A stretch of 59,809 nt of DNA from the NCBI GenBank assembly GCA_009733775.1, contig WOGZ01000213.1, positions 1-59,809 on the forward strand. Reading direction: 5' to 3'. The stretch comes from Alectoria sarmentosa (Eukaryota > Ascomycota > Lecanoromycetes > Lecanorales > Parmeliaceae). The notes under the pieces are model-generated. The model searched no databases, had not been told where the DNA came from, and was given only the letters and a program-made list of their open reading frames with translations. Both the position numbers and the translations under genes were made by a program. Shown piece after piece: positions 13,327 through 23,154 of this stretch (its first letter is position 1; the number at the start of each line of letters is the position of its first letter).

Positions 13327-13342
13327 GCTCGGGCTCATAACC
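13327..13342 (-). promoter_or_regulatory. C1 primer-binding site, initiator-tRNA anticodon type
   Basis: In sense orientation the bases next to the 5' LTR read GGTTATGAGCCCGAGC. The reverse complement contains GGGCTCATAACC, the anticodon loop (CAU) and flanking stem of initiator tRNA-Met. Drosophila copia is known to prime from a half-tRNA annealed at this internal region. The site overlaps a perfect 6-bp hairpin (CCGAGC, two-base loop, GCTCGG) at 13319-13332. Mutated equivalents lie beside the 5' LTRs of F, E, C3, H and L. Confidence 0.8.
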
Positions 13343-13466
13343 TGTGAAAATATGATATAAGACATTTAATTGTATTAATCTAAAAGTGTTACGAAGGAAA
13401 GTGCGATCTAAGCTACGAGCGCATGCGTCCGTCACGTAATAAGGTCACGTGACCTGAATTTCGACA
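13343..13466 (-). repeat. C1 5' LTR
   Basis: 124 bp with TGTGAAAATATG...TTTCGACA termini, the same family as 20202-20326, 25202-25326 and 39294-39418. It contains the 12-bp palindrome GGTCACGTGACC (13443-13454). It retains a mutation-poor core (AAGTGCGATCTAAGC, GCGCATGCGTCCGTCACG). Confidence 0.88.
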
Positions 13467-13589
13467 ATTAATTCATAATAATCGATCTTTTTATTTAAAA
13501 GACTTATTAATAACAATATCAAAATTATTCAAAATTTAATAATCAAATATGAAATCATCATAAAACTCGCGAAATGAAAACCGAAATTA
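13467..13589. other. Junction between C1 and C2, unassigned
   Basis: AT-rich sequence between the outer edge of the C1 5' LTR and the first position where C2 aligns with its sisters. It does not align convincingly with the normal Copia leader. It could be older DNA or a mutated part of the C2 leader. Confidence 0.5.
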
Positions 13590-15127
13590 ACAATTAGGTA
13601 TCAACTTTTTTACGTAAAACACATTAAATAAATAAAAATGCGTCTTTATTTTCATGACATTTTATTGAATTAATAATTTACATTTTTAACGATATATCGA
13701 ATTAATAAAACAAATTAAATAATTGAATATCAATATCATTATTAATTTGATTATCATTTAAAACAATTTAAAATTGATTTCATTATCATTTAAACGTTTA
13801 AAAACCTATTTAAAATCAAAAATAATAAACTTTATATATCAAAATTAACGTTTTGATTTCAAAAACCTTTTAAAAAAAAAGATTAAAATTTTATTATCGA
13901 ATTTTTTATTCGTTATTAATAACATTTTATTATTATAATCATAAAATTTAATTAATTTTAATTTTATAATGATAATCGTCGAAATAAATATTTTAAATTC
14001 GAATTTTCAATTAAATAATATAAAAAAGATGCGAATCTTTTAAAAAAGTTTACACGTTTATAATTACACTTAATATAATCTTAATCAAATTTAATTTTTA
14101 TTATTAAATTCAAAATCAAATTTTTTATATTATTAATTTCACTTTATAATAATATTATTATTTAAATTTATTATTAATTTTCGCATAAACACTTCTCATT
14201 ATTATTATAAAATTTTAAAATATAATAATAATAATTAATTAATATCGATAAAAACTTAAACGATTTTAATGAAAATTAATAAAACATTTATTTCACCTTT
14301 TTCACATTATCGTTATGCGATAACGATTTTTAAAATTTAATGAAAAATTATTTAACGTTTTAAACGATATCAAAATCTTTGATTTACGCGTTAAAAACAA
14401 ACGATTTCATTCATCAACTTTTTTTAAGATGTTTAAATCGTTCTTTAGATCATCATTAAATTTATTTATTTCGACATCTTTTTAAAGCGACATTTTTCAA
14501 AATAATCTTTTCGATTCATTTTCAATCGTGATAAAAAAACCTCATTTTCATTATTTTCATTATTACTATCAATTTTTTATATTTCTTCATTTATTTTTTT
14601 CGATATTAATAATTAAATTTAACGTTTAAAATGTTATTAAAAATGTTTTTATAAATAATAAAGACAATTTCTCTTTAATTTTCATTATTATTTTAAAATT
14701 TATTATCGAAGATATGAAATAAAGCGAAGATATCAACGATTAATTAATGTTAAACAATTTTCAATTTTTCATTAACATCATTAAATTTAAAATTTACGTG
14801 ATTATTCATTAACGTCTTAATTACGTTAATTATTAATTCGTTAAAAAACATAATGAAAATCCTTAAATTATATTAAACGTCATCGATATTTATTATAAAT
14901 TTATGAATTTTGAATTTTATATCGAATTTATACGTCAATTGCATAACATCAATATTAATTTCAAAAAAAACGTTCGTTAATACGAAAAGAATTTTCGTAA
15001 AATCAATATCGAAATCGTTAATTTAAACGATTTATTATTATTATCGAAACCTTATTTTATTCAATTTTTTTTCATAAAATTCGATAAAATTTACGATATT
15101 TTTATAATAATTTATATTTAAATTTAT

Positions 15128-15364
15128 ATGCTTTATAATTCAAAAATAATCAAATTCGATTTAATTATTCACGACGTTATAAACGAAAAACGTTATATAT
15201 TTATAATTAAAAAAGATGATATTATTATGCTCGCTCATCGCAATAACAAAAATAAACAATTCAATAAAAATAATTTCTATGATTTTAATTTTATCAATCG
15301 CGAAATTTATGTTTTTTATAAAATCGTTAATCGCAAATTCAAACATTCTTTTATTAAATGTTAA
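15128..15364 (+). pseudogene. C2 gag C-terminal fragment with eroded zinc knuckle
   Basis: 78 codons in the gag frame. KIIKFDLIIHDVINE matches the C3 gag fragment at 30307-30543. The C-terminus YVFYKIVNRKFKHSFIKC fits the spacing of a CCHC knuckle (C-x2-C-x4-H-x4-C), with tyrosines at the first two cysteine positions (G-to-A change of TGT/TGC). Gag packages element RNA; this fragment would not bind zinc. Confidence 0.6.
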
Positions 15365-17639
15365 ATCAAATTCCTTCATTTAAAATTTGAAAAGTTTATA
15401 AATGAATTAAAAAAAAAAAGACATAAATCGATATTATTTATATAAACATTAATATTTTAAATATTAAACGCAAACGCATCGAAAAAACGTTATTTAACGC
15501 CTTCGCTTTAAAAAAAACGATTATTTCAACGTTAATATAATATATGCTTCAAAAAAAACGATTGTCTTCATATTTATATAACATTTTTAAACGAATTAAA
15601 TAATTAAAATCATTCAAATTTCACGTTAAATGATTTTAACATTTTGAATATAATTAATTAAATAAATCAAAACGAGAACGAGAACGAGAACTTTATTAAT
15701 TTAATAATAAACTAAAACTTAAACAAAAGTTTATCATTTATCAAATTTATGAATTTCGATATTCGAATTATAATAAATTTTAATTATATTTATTTTTCCT
15801 TTGCGAATCATTTAATATTTATTATTTATATTAAAATTTAATTTTGATTTATTAAAAACATTAAAAACGTTAAAGTTCAATTTTTTATATACGATATTAT
15901 TAATATTAATTATAATATTAATAACAAACGCGTTATTTTAACGATTTTTAATGTTTTGTATATGTCCGATATAAACGTCAATCTCTTATCAATTAAAAAA
16001 CTTTTAAATATCAACATTAAAATGACCTTTCATAAAAAAGATTATGTTTTAATTCAAAATAATATAACATTAATCAATATGCGAAATCGCGATTTATTCT
16101 TTTTAAATTTATAAAAAAAAAAAATGTTTTGATCGTTTATAACGTTTTTTCGAATTTACTTCATTAATTATAATATTATTATATAAATTATTTAAATTAA
16201 TAAAATCATAACAAACTTTTTAATATTATTATAAACATAAATTTTTTCAAAAATATCATCGAAAAATACATTTACGAATGTTATATTGTAAATTATTAAA
16301 AGATTATTTTTTATAATTCGTTTATAACGCTCGATATTTTATCGAGCGAATTTATTTATAACGATTTTATTAAATTTTTAATTTTTATTAATTTTAATAA
16401 TTATAAATATTTTATAACCTTTAAAAACGATTTCATTTATTATTTTAAAATTTATTATATTCGTTATAAAAATGAAATATTCGTTATATTTTTACGTTTT
16501 AAAATTTATTTGAAATCTCACGATTATCGAATTTATCGTATTCGTTTCGATAACGAAAACGAATACATTAATAAAGTTTATTTGAAATATTTCATTTAAA
16601 TGAGCATTAAATAAAAATTCATTATTATAAATAATTTTAAAATAAATAAAATCGTCGAACGATTTAATTAAATTTTAATAAATAAAATATATTCAATTTT
16701 ATTAAATTTTAATTTTAATAAATCTTCACAATTTAAAATAATAATTATAATTATTTATTTAACGATGCGTTTTTCAAATATCAAAATCATTATCACATTT
16801 TTCAAAATTTTTTATCATCACAATTTTTTTATTTATTTATTTATAAATCATAAATTTTATCGATTACGTTTTAAATTAAATTCAAAAGAAATTTATAAAT
16901 AAAAACGAGAAATATATTTTTTTAAATTATAAAAAAAAATTCATTTTTTATTTTTATAATTTAATCAAGAAAAAAATTATTCGCATTAACGATATACATT
17001 TCGTTAAAAAACGTTCACATTTTATAAATTTCGAAAAGAAAATTAAGACTCACGAATTTTTAAATAAACATTAACGTTTTTTTATATTAATATTTATTAT
17101 GAAAAAAACATTAAATAAATAACGTATTATTATATTATTAAACGTTGAACTTATAATTTCGATTAAATCGTTAAATCGATTATCGTTAACGAATATTTCA
17201 TCGTTAATCATTAATCGCTTTTAAAGACTTTATTTTATCGTTATTATAACGCGTACATTTACGACATTTATTAAATTTATTATATTAATTATTAAATTTA
17301 TTATCATTTTTTTTCCATCGATATTTTCAAAATTTGTTAAAATGAGAATTATGCGAAAACATTTCGAATATAAAATTATTTAAAAATTATTTGATAATCA
17401 TAAAGATTTCATTATTTTGAATCTTCGTAATTTATTATTTGATTTTTTGACAAAAGTTTTCGTTGTTTTTGTTTTTTTTACGAATTATGTTAATAAATTT
17501 AACATTTTCAAATTTATAATTTATAAATAAACGATTTTTAATAATTTAATTCATATAAATTAAAAGATTAATATACGAGATAAATATAATTTTTTTATAA
17601 ATAATATTATTTAATGCTTTATTTAAACGTTTTTAAAAA

Positions 17640-18260
17640 TTCATATTTTTAAAAATCGTTAAATTTATATCATAAAATAAAACCTTAAAAGAGAAATTAT
17701 ACATTATAAAACACGTTAAATTATTCGAAAATTCGAATAATAAAAAAATCGTAATTATTATAATATTCTCGCGTTGATAATAAAATTTATAAATTATAAA
17801 ACGAGTTTTGCGTTTATGACGATTATGAATTAAAATATAAAATAAATAAACGTCAAAATCGATTTTTTTTATAACGATGTTCAAAAGAACATTTATGTGC
17901 AACAATTTAACGATTTTAATAAAAATAATATCAAAATTTATAAATTAAATAAGGCTCTTTATGATTTGAAACAATTTTTTAAAATTTGATATTAACATTT
18001 TTTGATTTATATAAAGAAATTCAATCTCAATTTTATCAAATCGAACGATAATGTATTCATAAATCTTAAAAAAAAAATCATTATAACGTTTTATGTCGAT
18101 GATGTTTTAATCATAAATCGCAATAAAGTCGTTATCAAACGAATCAAAAATGCCCTAAACGTTAAATTTTATATATCAAATTTAAAACCATACGCCTTTT
18201 ATTTGAACATAATCATTAAAAAAAATCGTATTAATGACATTATTCGTTTGAAATAAAAAG
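17640..18260 (+). pseudogene. C2 Copia reverse transcriptase remnant
   Basis: KIYKLNKALYDLKQF (about 17930-17975) matches the Ty1/Copia 'KL.KALYGLKQ' box. It is followed by a stop, then the open stretch 18002-18256 (84 codons). YVDD lies at residues 31-34 (18092-18103) in ITFYVDDVLIINRNK, with both aspartates intact. LKPYAFYLNIIIKKNRINDI matches the 'YLG..I' connection segment. Polymerase activity is impossible across the stops, but this is among the better-preserved motifs in the window. Confidence 0.85.
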
Positions 18261-19070
18261 CGTACATTATACGTTTTCTCAATCATTTTAAATATTGAAA
18301 TCTCATTTTTATTAATACATTATTCGAAATCAATCGCAAATTAACGTTCATCGAAAAAAATTACGTGATTTTCAAAAAGTTTTATGAAAAATATCAATTC
18401 GTTATAAATTTTTTTATATACGTTATATTGAAAACTCGTCTCGATATCGTTTATGTTATTTTTTTAATTAATTAATATTCAATTAATTTTATTTCAACGC
18501 ATTAAAATGCGATTATTCGAAGTTTTCGATATTTCAAAAACACGATACATTACGAATTTATATATAAAAACTCTTTAAAAAATTTATTTAATTACATTAA
18601 TTTTGATTAAATTAGAAATTCAATTCGAAGATTCATTTTTGATTATTTATTTAATTTAAATAACGACATTATTAATTAATCAAATAAACGTCAAATTATC
18701 ATAATATTATTTATTTATAAAACAAAATATATTTAATTAAACGTAAATTATTAGAAAATTATTTAATTGAAGAACCTTTTTAATCAATTTTTACGATTTA
18801 ACAATTCGAATCTTAAAATTATTATAATTTTTAAAAACAATTAAGATGTAATCGTTTTTATAAAGAATATTTAATTTCATGCTCGCATTAAACACATTAA
18901 CATTATTTATTATTTTATACGCGAAAAAATTAATGATGATATTATGAATATTTAATATGTTCTCATTAATAAACAAATAATTAATAATTTTATTAATGTT
19001 TTATTTTTGATAAGTTTATTACATTTCGCGATGTTTTTAAAATGAAAACAATTTTATATCATTTATTTAA
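18260..19070 (+). pseudogene. C2 RNase H region remnant
   Basis: The frame after the reverse transcriptase gives VILKTRLDIVYVI, then STHWNAI-type (W now a stop) and SFRYFKNTIHYEF. These are the usual Copia 'GTRPDIAYAV' and 'RIFRYLKGT' motifs. FHARIKHINIIYYFIREKIN (about 18870-18935) matches the conserved 'HARTKHIDI..HFIRE' block near the RNase H end. Multiple stops. Confidence 0.8.
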
Positions 19071-20201
19071 AATTGTTTAAATCGTTATTTCAAAAAAGAC
19101 GTTTAAAACGTTTAAAACTTTTAAATCGTTTTATTATCATTATTTAACGCCCTTAATTTCAAAAGAGCGATTTCATTAATTCTCATATTTCGAATAATCG
19201 ATCGAATAATCGATCGAAATCGAAATTATTCGTAAAATCTCAATATTAATTTTAACGTATTAAAATTTCGTTATGTTATCATTATATTAAAAATTGATTT
19301 ATCGTTATTGCAATTATAATAATAAACTTTACGAATCTCTTTTCGAAACATTTATATTTATGTTCGATTCAAATTTAAGATTTATAACATTATTTAAAAG
19401 ATCGTTATTATCATTTTTATGTCTTTTGAAATTATTATATTTATGCTTTTAAGATTATCGTATTTATATTCTTAAACGTTATTATCATCATCATTATTAT
19501 AAATATCGTCGCTATACATTTTTCGCATGCACGTTATTAATCATTATTATCAAATATTAATATTTTAAAATAATTCTTATAAGCCTTATAATCGATCGTA
19601 TGTATATATATATATATATGCATATGCAATTCGAAATATTTCGTTTAATCGAAAAATAAATTTTCATATATAGTATTTATCGATTATGTGTCGATCGATT
19701 TTTGATATACATCAAATGATCTGCAAATAAATTTGTCAAAAAACGATTTTTCGTCAAAAAGTGAAATTTTTTCTATGTGTTATCATGACGAATATGTTTA
19801 AAAGAATATAATCGTTTTTAGATTTTCGATTTTCATTCTTTCTACTCGACTTTAAACATCGCGAATTTCGAATCTCGTTTTTTGAAATTCGAATATTTAT
19901 GGAAAAAAAAAGGTGATGCATAAAGAATAAAAATGATTTATGAAAATAAGAATGATTTATGAGGAGATGATTATTTTCTTTTTCGAATTTTCATTATTTT
20001 TATTCGATTTTGAACATCGCGAGTTTCGAATCTTATATTTGAAATTCGAATTTTTATGAAACGCATAGAAAATAAGAGAAATGTATAAAGATGATTTTAC
20101 ATTAATTATTCGACGTTAAATTCATTATAATTATCTGACGCTCGATTCATTTTATTTATTTAACGTTCGATTTTTTTTAAAAATATACGTGCGAAAGAAA
20201 A
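19071..20201 (+). other. C2 3' untranslated region
   Basis: Contains the block shared by all Copia families here (about 19640-19810: TGATATACATCAAATGATC, CAAAAAGTGAAATTTTTTC, GACGAATATGTTTAAAAG). It also has a (TA)n run near 19600-19618 and an imperfect internal duplication about 159 bp apart around AACATCGCGAATTTCGAATC (19855 and 20014). C3 carries the same duplication. Confidence 0.7.
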
Positions 20202-20326
20202 TGTCGAAATTTAAATTATATGATAAATTACGTGACATGAGCGTATACGCTTATAACATAAATCGCATTTTCCTTCATAGCACTCTTAAAGCAATATAAC
20301 TAAATATTCTATATCATATTTCCACA
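20202..20326 (+). repeat. C2 3' LTR
   Basis: 125 bp, TGTCGAAATTT...TTTCCACA. This is the same length as the C3 LTRs but in opposite orientation, as expected for a plus-strand copy. Confidence 0.82.
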
Positions 20327-22628
20327 ATTTAATCATATTAAAAATCAAAATGAAAATCGTGTAATTAAAAATAATCATATATGCGAATAAAATAATGATT
20401 ATTATTCAAATGCAAATCGAAATCGACGCGTTAATAACGATTTTCGAAATTTATTATAAAACCATAAACGTTAAAATTAATTAAACAAAATTATACATTT
20501 TATATATTAAAAAAATAATTCGAACTCGATTTAAAAACGTCAAAGAAGTCTTTTCAAATAATTTTTATAAACATTTAAATATCTTTATAAACATTATAAT
20601 AAAACATTAATTTAATGTATTTTAAACGAAAATATTAAAAAAGATCAAAACATTAACAAAAACATAAACGCGATATTATTTATTAATGAAAAACAAGATC
20701 ATAATTATTAACATTTTCATAATATCTTTATTTAAATACGCCCTTCGCTTTTTAAAAATATCGATTAAAATTAAAATTAAATTAAATAGAAAATATTACA
20801 AATTAATATAAAATAATAAAATTCGAAATACAATTCAAGATTTATATTCTTATTATTTTATAAATAAAAATGAAATTGAAGATATTAATTTACATTCAAT
20901 TATGAACGTCAACACGATAATCACGATTAATAAAATTATTAACGATTTTAATGTTATGTAAATTCAATTCGTCAAAAATGTTTTTATAATATATATCAAA
21001 TTTAAAAATGCAAATTCGATACACGTTATAACAATAATTAATTCATAATTATTACATTTTACACGTCAAATTAATTATATTTTAAAATCTTTATAATTAT
21101 TATAATAAAATTAAAAAAAAAAATGAAATAAAATGAAAATAATACACTTTCGTCGTTTATCAACAACAACGAAATTATTAATCATTTTTATATAATATTA
21201 GATATGCTTAAAAAAGAATTTAAATTTTAATAATATCAAAAACTTCAATTTAATAATGTGAGTGAATTTATGAAAACGTGACGCTCGAATGTTTAATAAT
21301 ATTTAAAATTTAATATATTAATAATTTATAATCCTTTTTAATTTTATCGATTTTCCTTCAATGTTTATAATACAAAATGCGATAAAACGATTAATTTCAA
21401 ATTGTGTTTTTAAAATATGATATTTCATATTTTCAAAGCAAAAACATTTTTAACATCTCGATTAAAATTAAAAAAGAGAATATTTTATAAAAAATGTAAA
21501 TCGATCGATTTTTTTTAAAGACATTAATTTTCGTTAAATCTATCATTATTTGCTTAATAATAAACTTCGAAATATCAATTTTAATAAAAAAATTTAAAGA
21601 TTAATACTCGCATTTTGAAACAAATTCGATAAATTATTCATCGAAAAAGAAAAAATATAAACGATGATTTAAAATAAATTTGAGATTTCGAGAATTAAAA
21701 ACTTATTATGAAGATTTTTATATAAAAAAATACGCATAAAATCGAATTTAATTTAAATTTCATATTTATAATAACGATGCTTTATTTATAACGTGAATCA
21801 ATCTTTTTCGCATATTTAAATAAAATACATTATTTTAAAGATTATTTAAGAGAATTTTGAATCGATTTAATTTTTTTTTTAAATTATTCGTATTCGAAAT
21901 TCGAATAATTAATATAAAATAATTATTTTTATAATTTTCAATTCGAAGTTAAAAGATATTTTTAAACGATAATGAGACATTCTTTATCAAATTATTATAT
22001 AAACTTTATAAAAATGTTATTTTTTTTATAATTTCGAAGAGTCGATTAAATATTAAAATCTTATAATTATTCGAAATTATTATAAAATGTTAATTCGAGA
22101 ATATATTCTTACGAATCGTATTCTTTGCATTTATAAAAGATATCGAAATAAAATTTATAATTTCGAAATTTTTAAAAAGTTATGAAAAAAGTTCTCTTAA
22201 TCATTAAAGATTCGAAAAAATTTCATATATTTTATCAATTATGAGGATAATATTTACGATAATAATGTAAAATACGTTATAAAATCTAACGACGTGAAAA
22301 AATTCAACGAGATGATTTAAGGCGATTTAAATTTAAATAAAATTATTAATATAAATAAGGCGGCTGAGCGTGTTTTAGCATTTAAATAAATCTTAAAAAT
22401 TTAAAAATTTAATGATTTGAGGTTTTTTTAAATAAATGAGACGATTTTTATTATTTAATAAATCGATTAGGTTTCGTTTTTTCAAAATAAAGTTTAATGT
22501 ATAATTATCTCGAAAAATAGCAAAGCGAAGCGATTTATAAATTCGATTTTTTGTAAATTTCGCTAATGGGGTACCTCCGTTCAAAGAATTTACATAATCT
22601 TAATAAAATAAAGAACTTACAAATCAAC
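20327..22628. other. Unassigned degraded region
   Basis: About 2.3 kb of AT-rich DNA with no LTR and no recognisable Copia or Gypsy motif. Between 22350 and 22600 the sequence is less decayed (GGCGGCTGAGCGTGTTTTAG, GGGGTACCTCCGTTC). The plus frame there gives NKAAERVLAF, and an upstream frame gives FAFIKDIEIKFIISKFLKS. These faintly recall the C-terminal part of fungal pogo/Fot1-type transposases, but I found no convincing catalytic motif. It may be a decayed DNA transposon or host intergenic DNA. Confidence 0.3.
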
Positions 22629-22908
22629 TATTCCATATTTTGACAAATCGTATATTATTCGATTTTTGATATGCATTAAATGACCTGCAAATAAATTTAT
22701 TAAAAAATAATTTTTCGTCAAAAAGTGAAATTTTTTCTATGTATTATCGTGACGAATATGTTTTAAAAGATATAAAAGAGGTATAAAAGAGGTATAAAGT
22801 TATTTCACGTTTATAACTCGGCGCTATGATTCACTTTTGTTATTTAACATTAATTTTTCATTTTTATAATTCGGAATTCAAATTTAGGAAAATGCGAGCG
22901 AAGGGGAA
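22629..22908 (+). mobile_element. Copia G, residual 3' UTR
   Basis: 22646-22908 matches the 3' UTR of F (44260-44648), including the shared block near 22660-22770 and the GCGAGCGAAGGGGAATG immediately before the LTR. At 22629-22645 the bases CTATTCCATATTTTGACA-like match the last 17-18 bases of an F-type LTR and abut the 3' UTR directly. G's gag and pol are therefore missing. Confidence 0.65.
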
Positions 22909-23020
22909 TGTTGAAATTCGAATAATGTGACGTTAAACTTTGACGATCACGTGCGCATTAACTAATGCGCCCGTATATAAATCGCTCTTTCTTTTATAAC
23001 ATTCTTAAAACAATACAATT
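22909..23020 (+). repeat. Copia G LTR, left part (split by F)
   Basis: Starts TGTTGAAATTCG and aligns with the F LTR up to ACAATT, where F begins. The remaining 25 bases continue at 44788-44812 (AAGTGTCTTAC...TTTTGACA). A TATATAA box lies at 22974-22980. Rejoined, it is 137 bp, close to the 134 bp of the F LTRs. Confidence 0.88.
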
Positions 23021-23154
23021 TGTTGAAATTCCGGGTCACGTGACGCCAAGCCTTGGCGTCACGTGCACTATTAATGCGCCCGTACATAGATCGCTCTTTC
23101 TTTCGTAACACTTTTAAAATAATATAATTAAGTGTTCTACTCCATATTTTGACA
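23021..23154 (+). repeat. Copia F 5' LTR
   Basis: 134 bp, TGTTGAAATTCC...TTTTGACA, preceded by the target duplication CAATT (23016-23020). It is only lightly mutated. The U3 part carries the long palindrome at 23037-23065. It is followed by GGTTATAAACTCGAAC, the mutated primer-binding site. Confidence 0.92.
23037..23065. promoter_or_regulatory. Perfect palindrome with two CACGTG boxes in F LTR
   Basis: Two 14-bp arms, CACGTGACGCCAAG and CTTGGCGTCACGTG, around a single C. CACGTG is the core site of bHLH proteins such as Cbf1/Pho4. Its position in the U3 part suggests an upstream regulatory site or a DNA hairpin. Related LTRs keep a shorter GTCACGTGAC palindrome (25292-25301, 39384-39393, 13443-13454). 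Confidence 0.7.

Larger units (their letters stand above)
7738..13466 (-). mobile_element. Copia retrotransposon C1, main body
   Basis: Ty1/Copia element on the minus strand. Its 5' LTR is at 13343-13466 with a primer-binding site beside it; leader 13030-13326, gag about 10960-12760, pol from about 10680 leftwards. The sequence aligns with C3 (26950-31685 and 38706-39418) in the same orientation and with C2 in reverse. It is interrupted by the solo LTR 10689-10946 and by the Gypsy element. Between 8400 and 10700 G is almost absent outside CpG; between about 11500 and 13000 C is almost absent outside CpG. RIP therefore hit opposite strands in the two halves. Confidence 0.88.
13590..20326 (+). 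mobile_element. Copia retrotransposon C2, 5'-truncated
   Basis: Plus-strand copy of the C1/C3 family. Homology starts in the leader (TTACGTAAAACACATTAAAT) and continues through gag (about 13900-15600), integrase, reverse transcriptase (about 17640-18260), RNase H (to about 19070) and a long 3' UTR to the 3' LTR (20202-20326). No 5' LTR is visible; the 5' end stops next to C1. If C1 inserted into C2, the missing head should lie left of the window. G is depleted outside CpG over most of 13500-17000. Confidence 0.85.
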
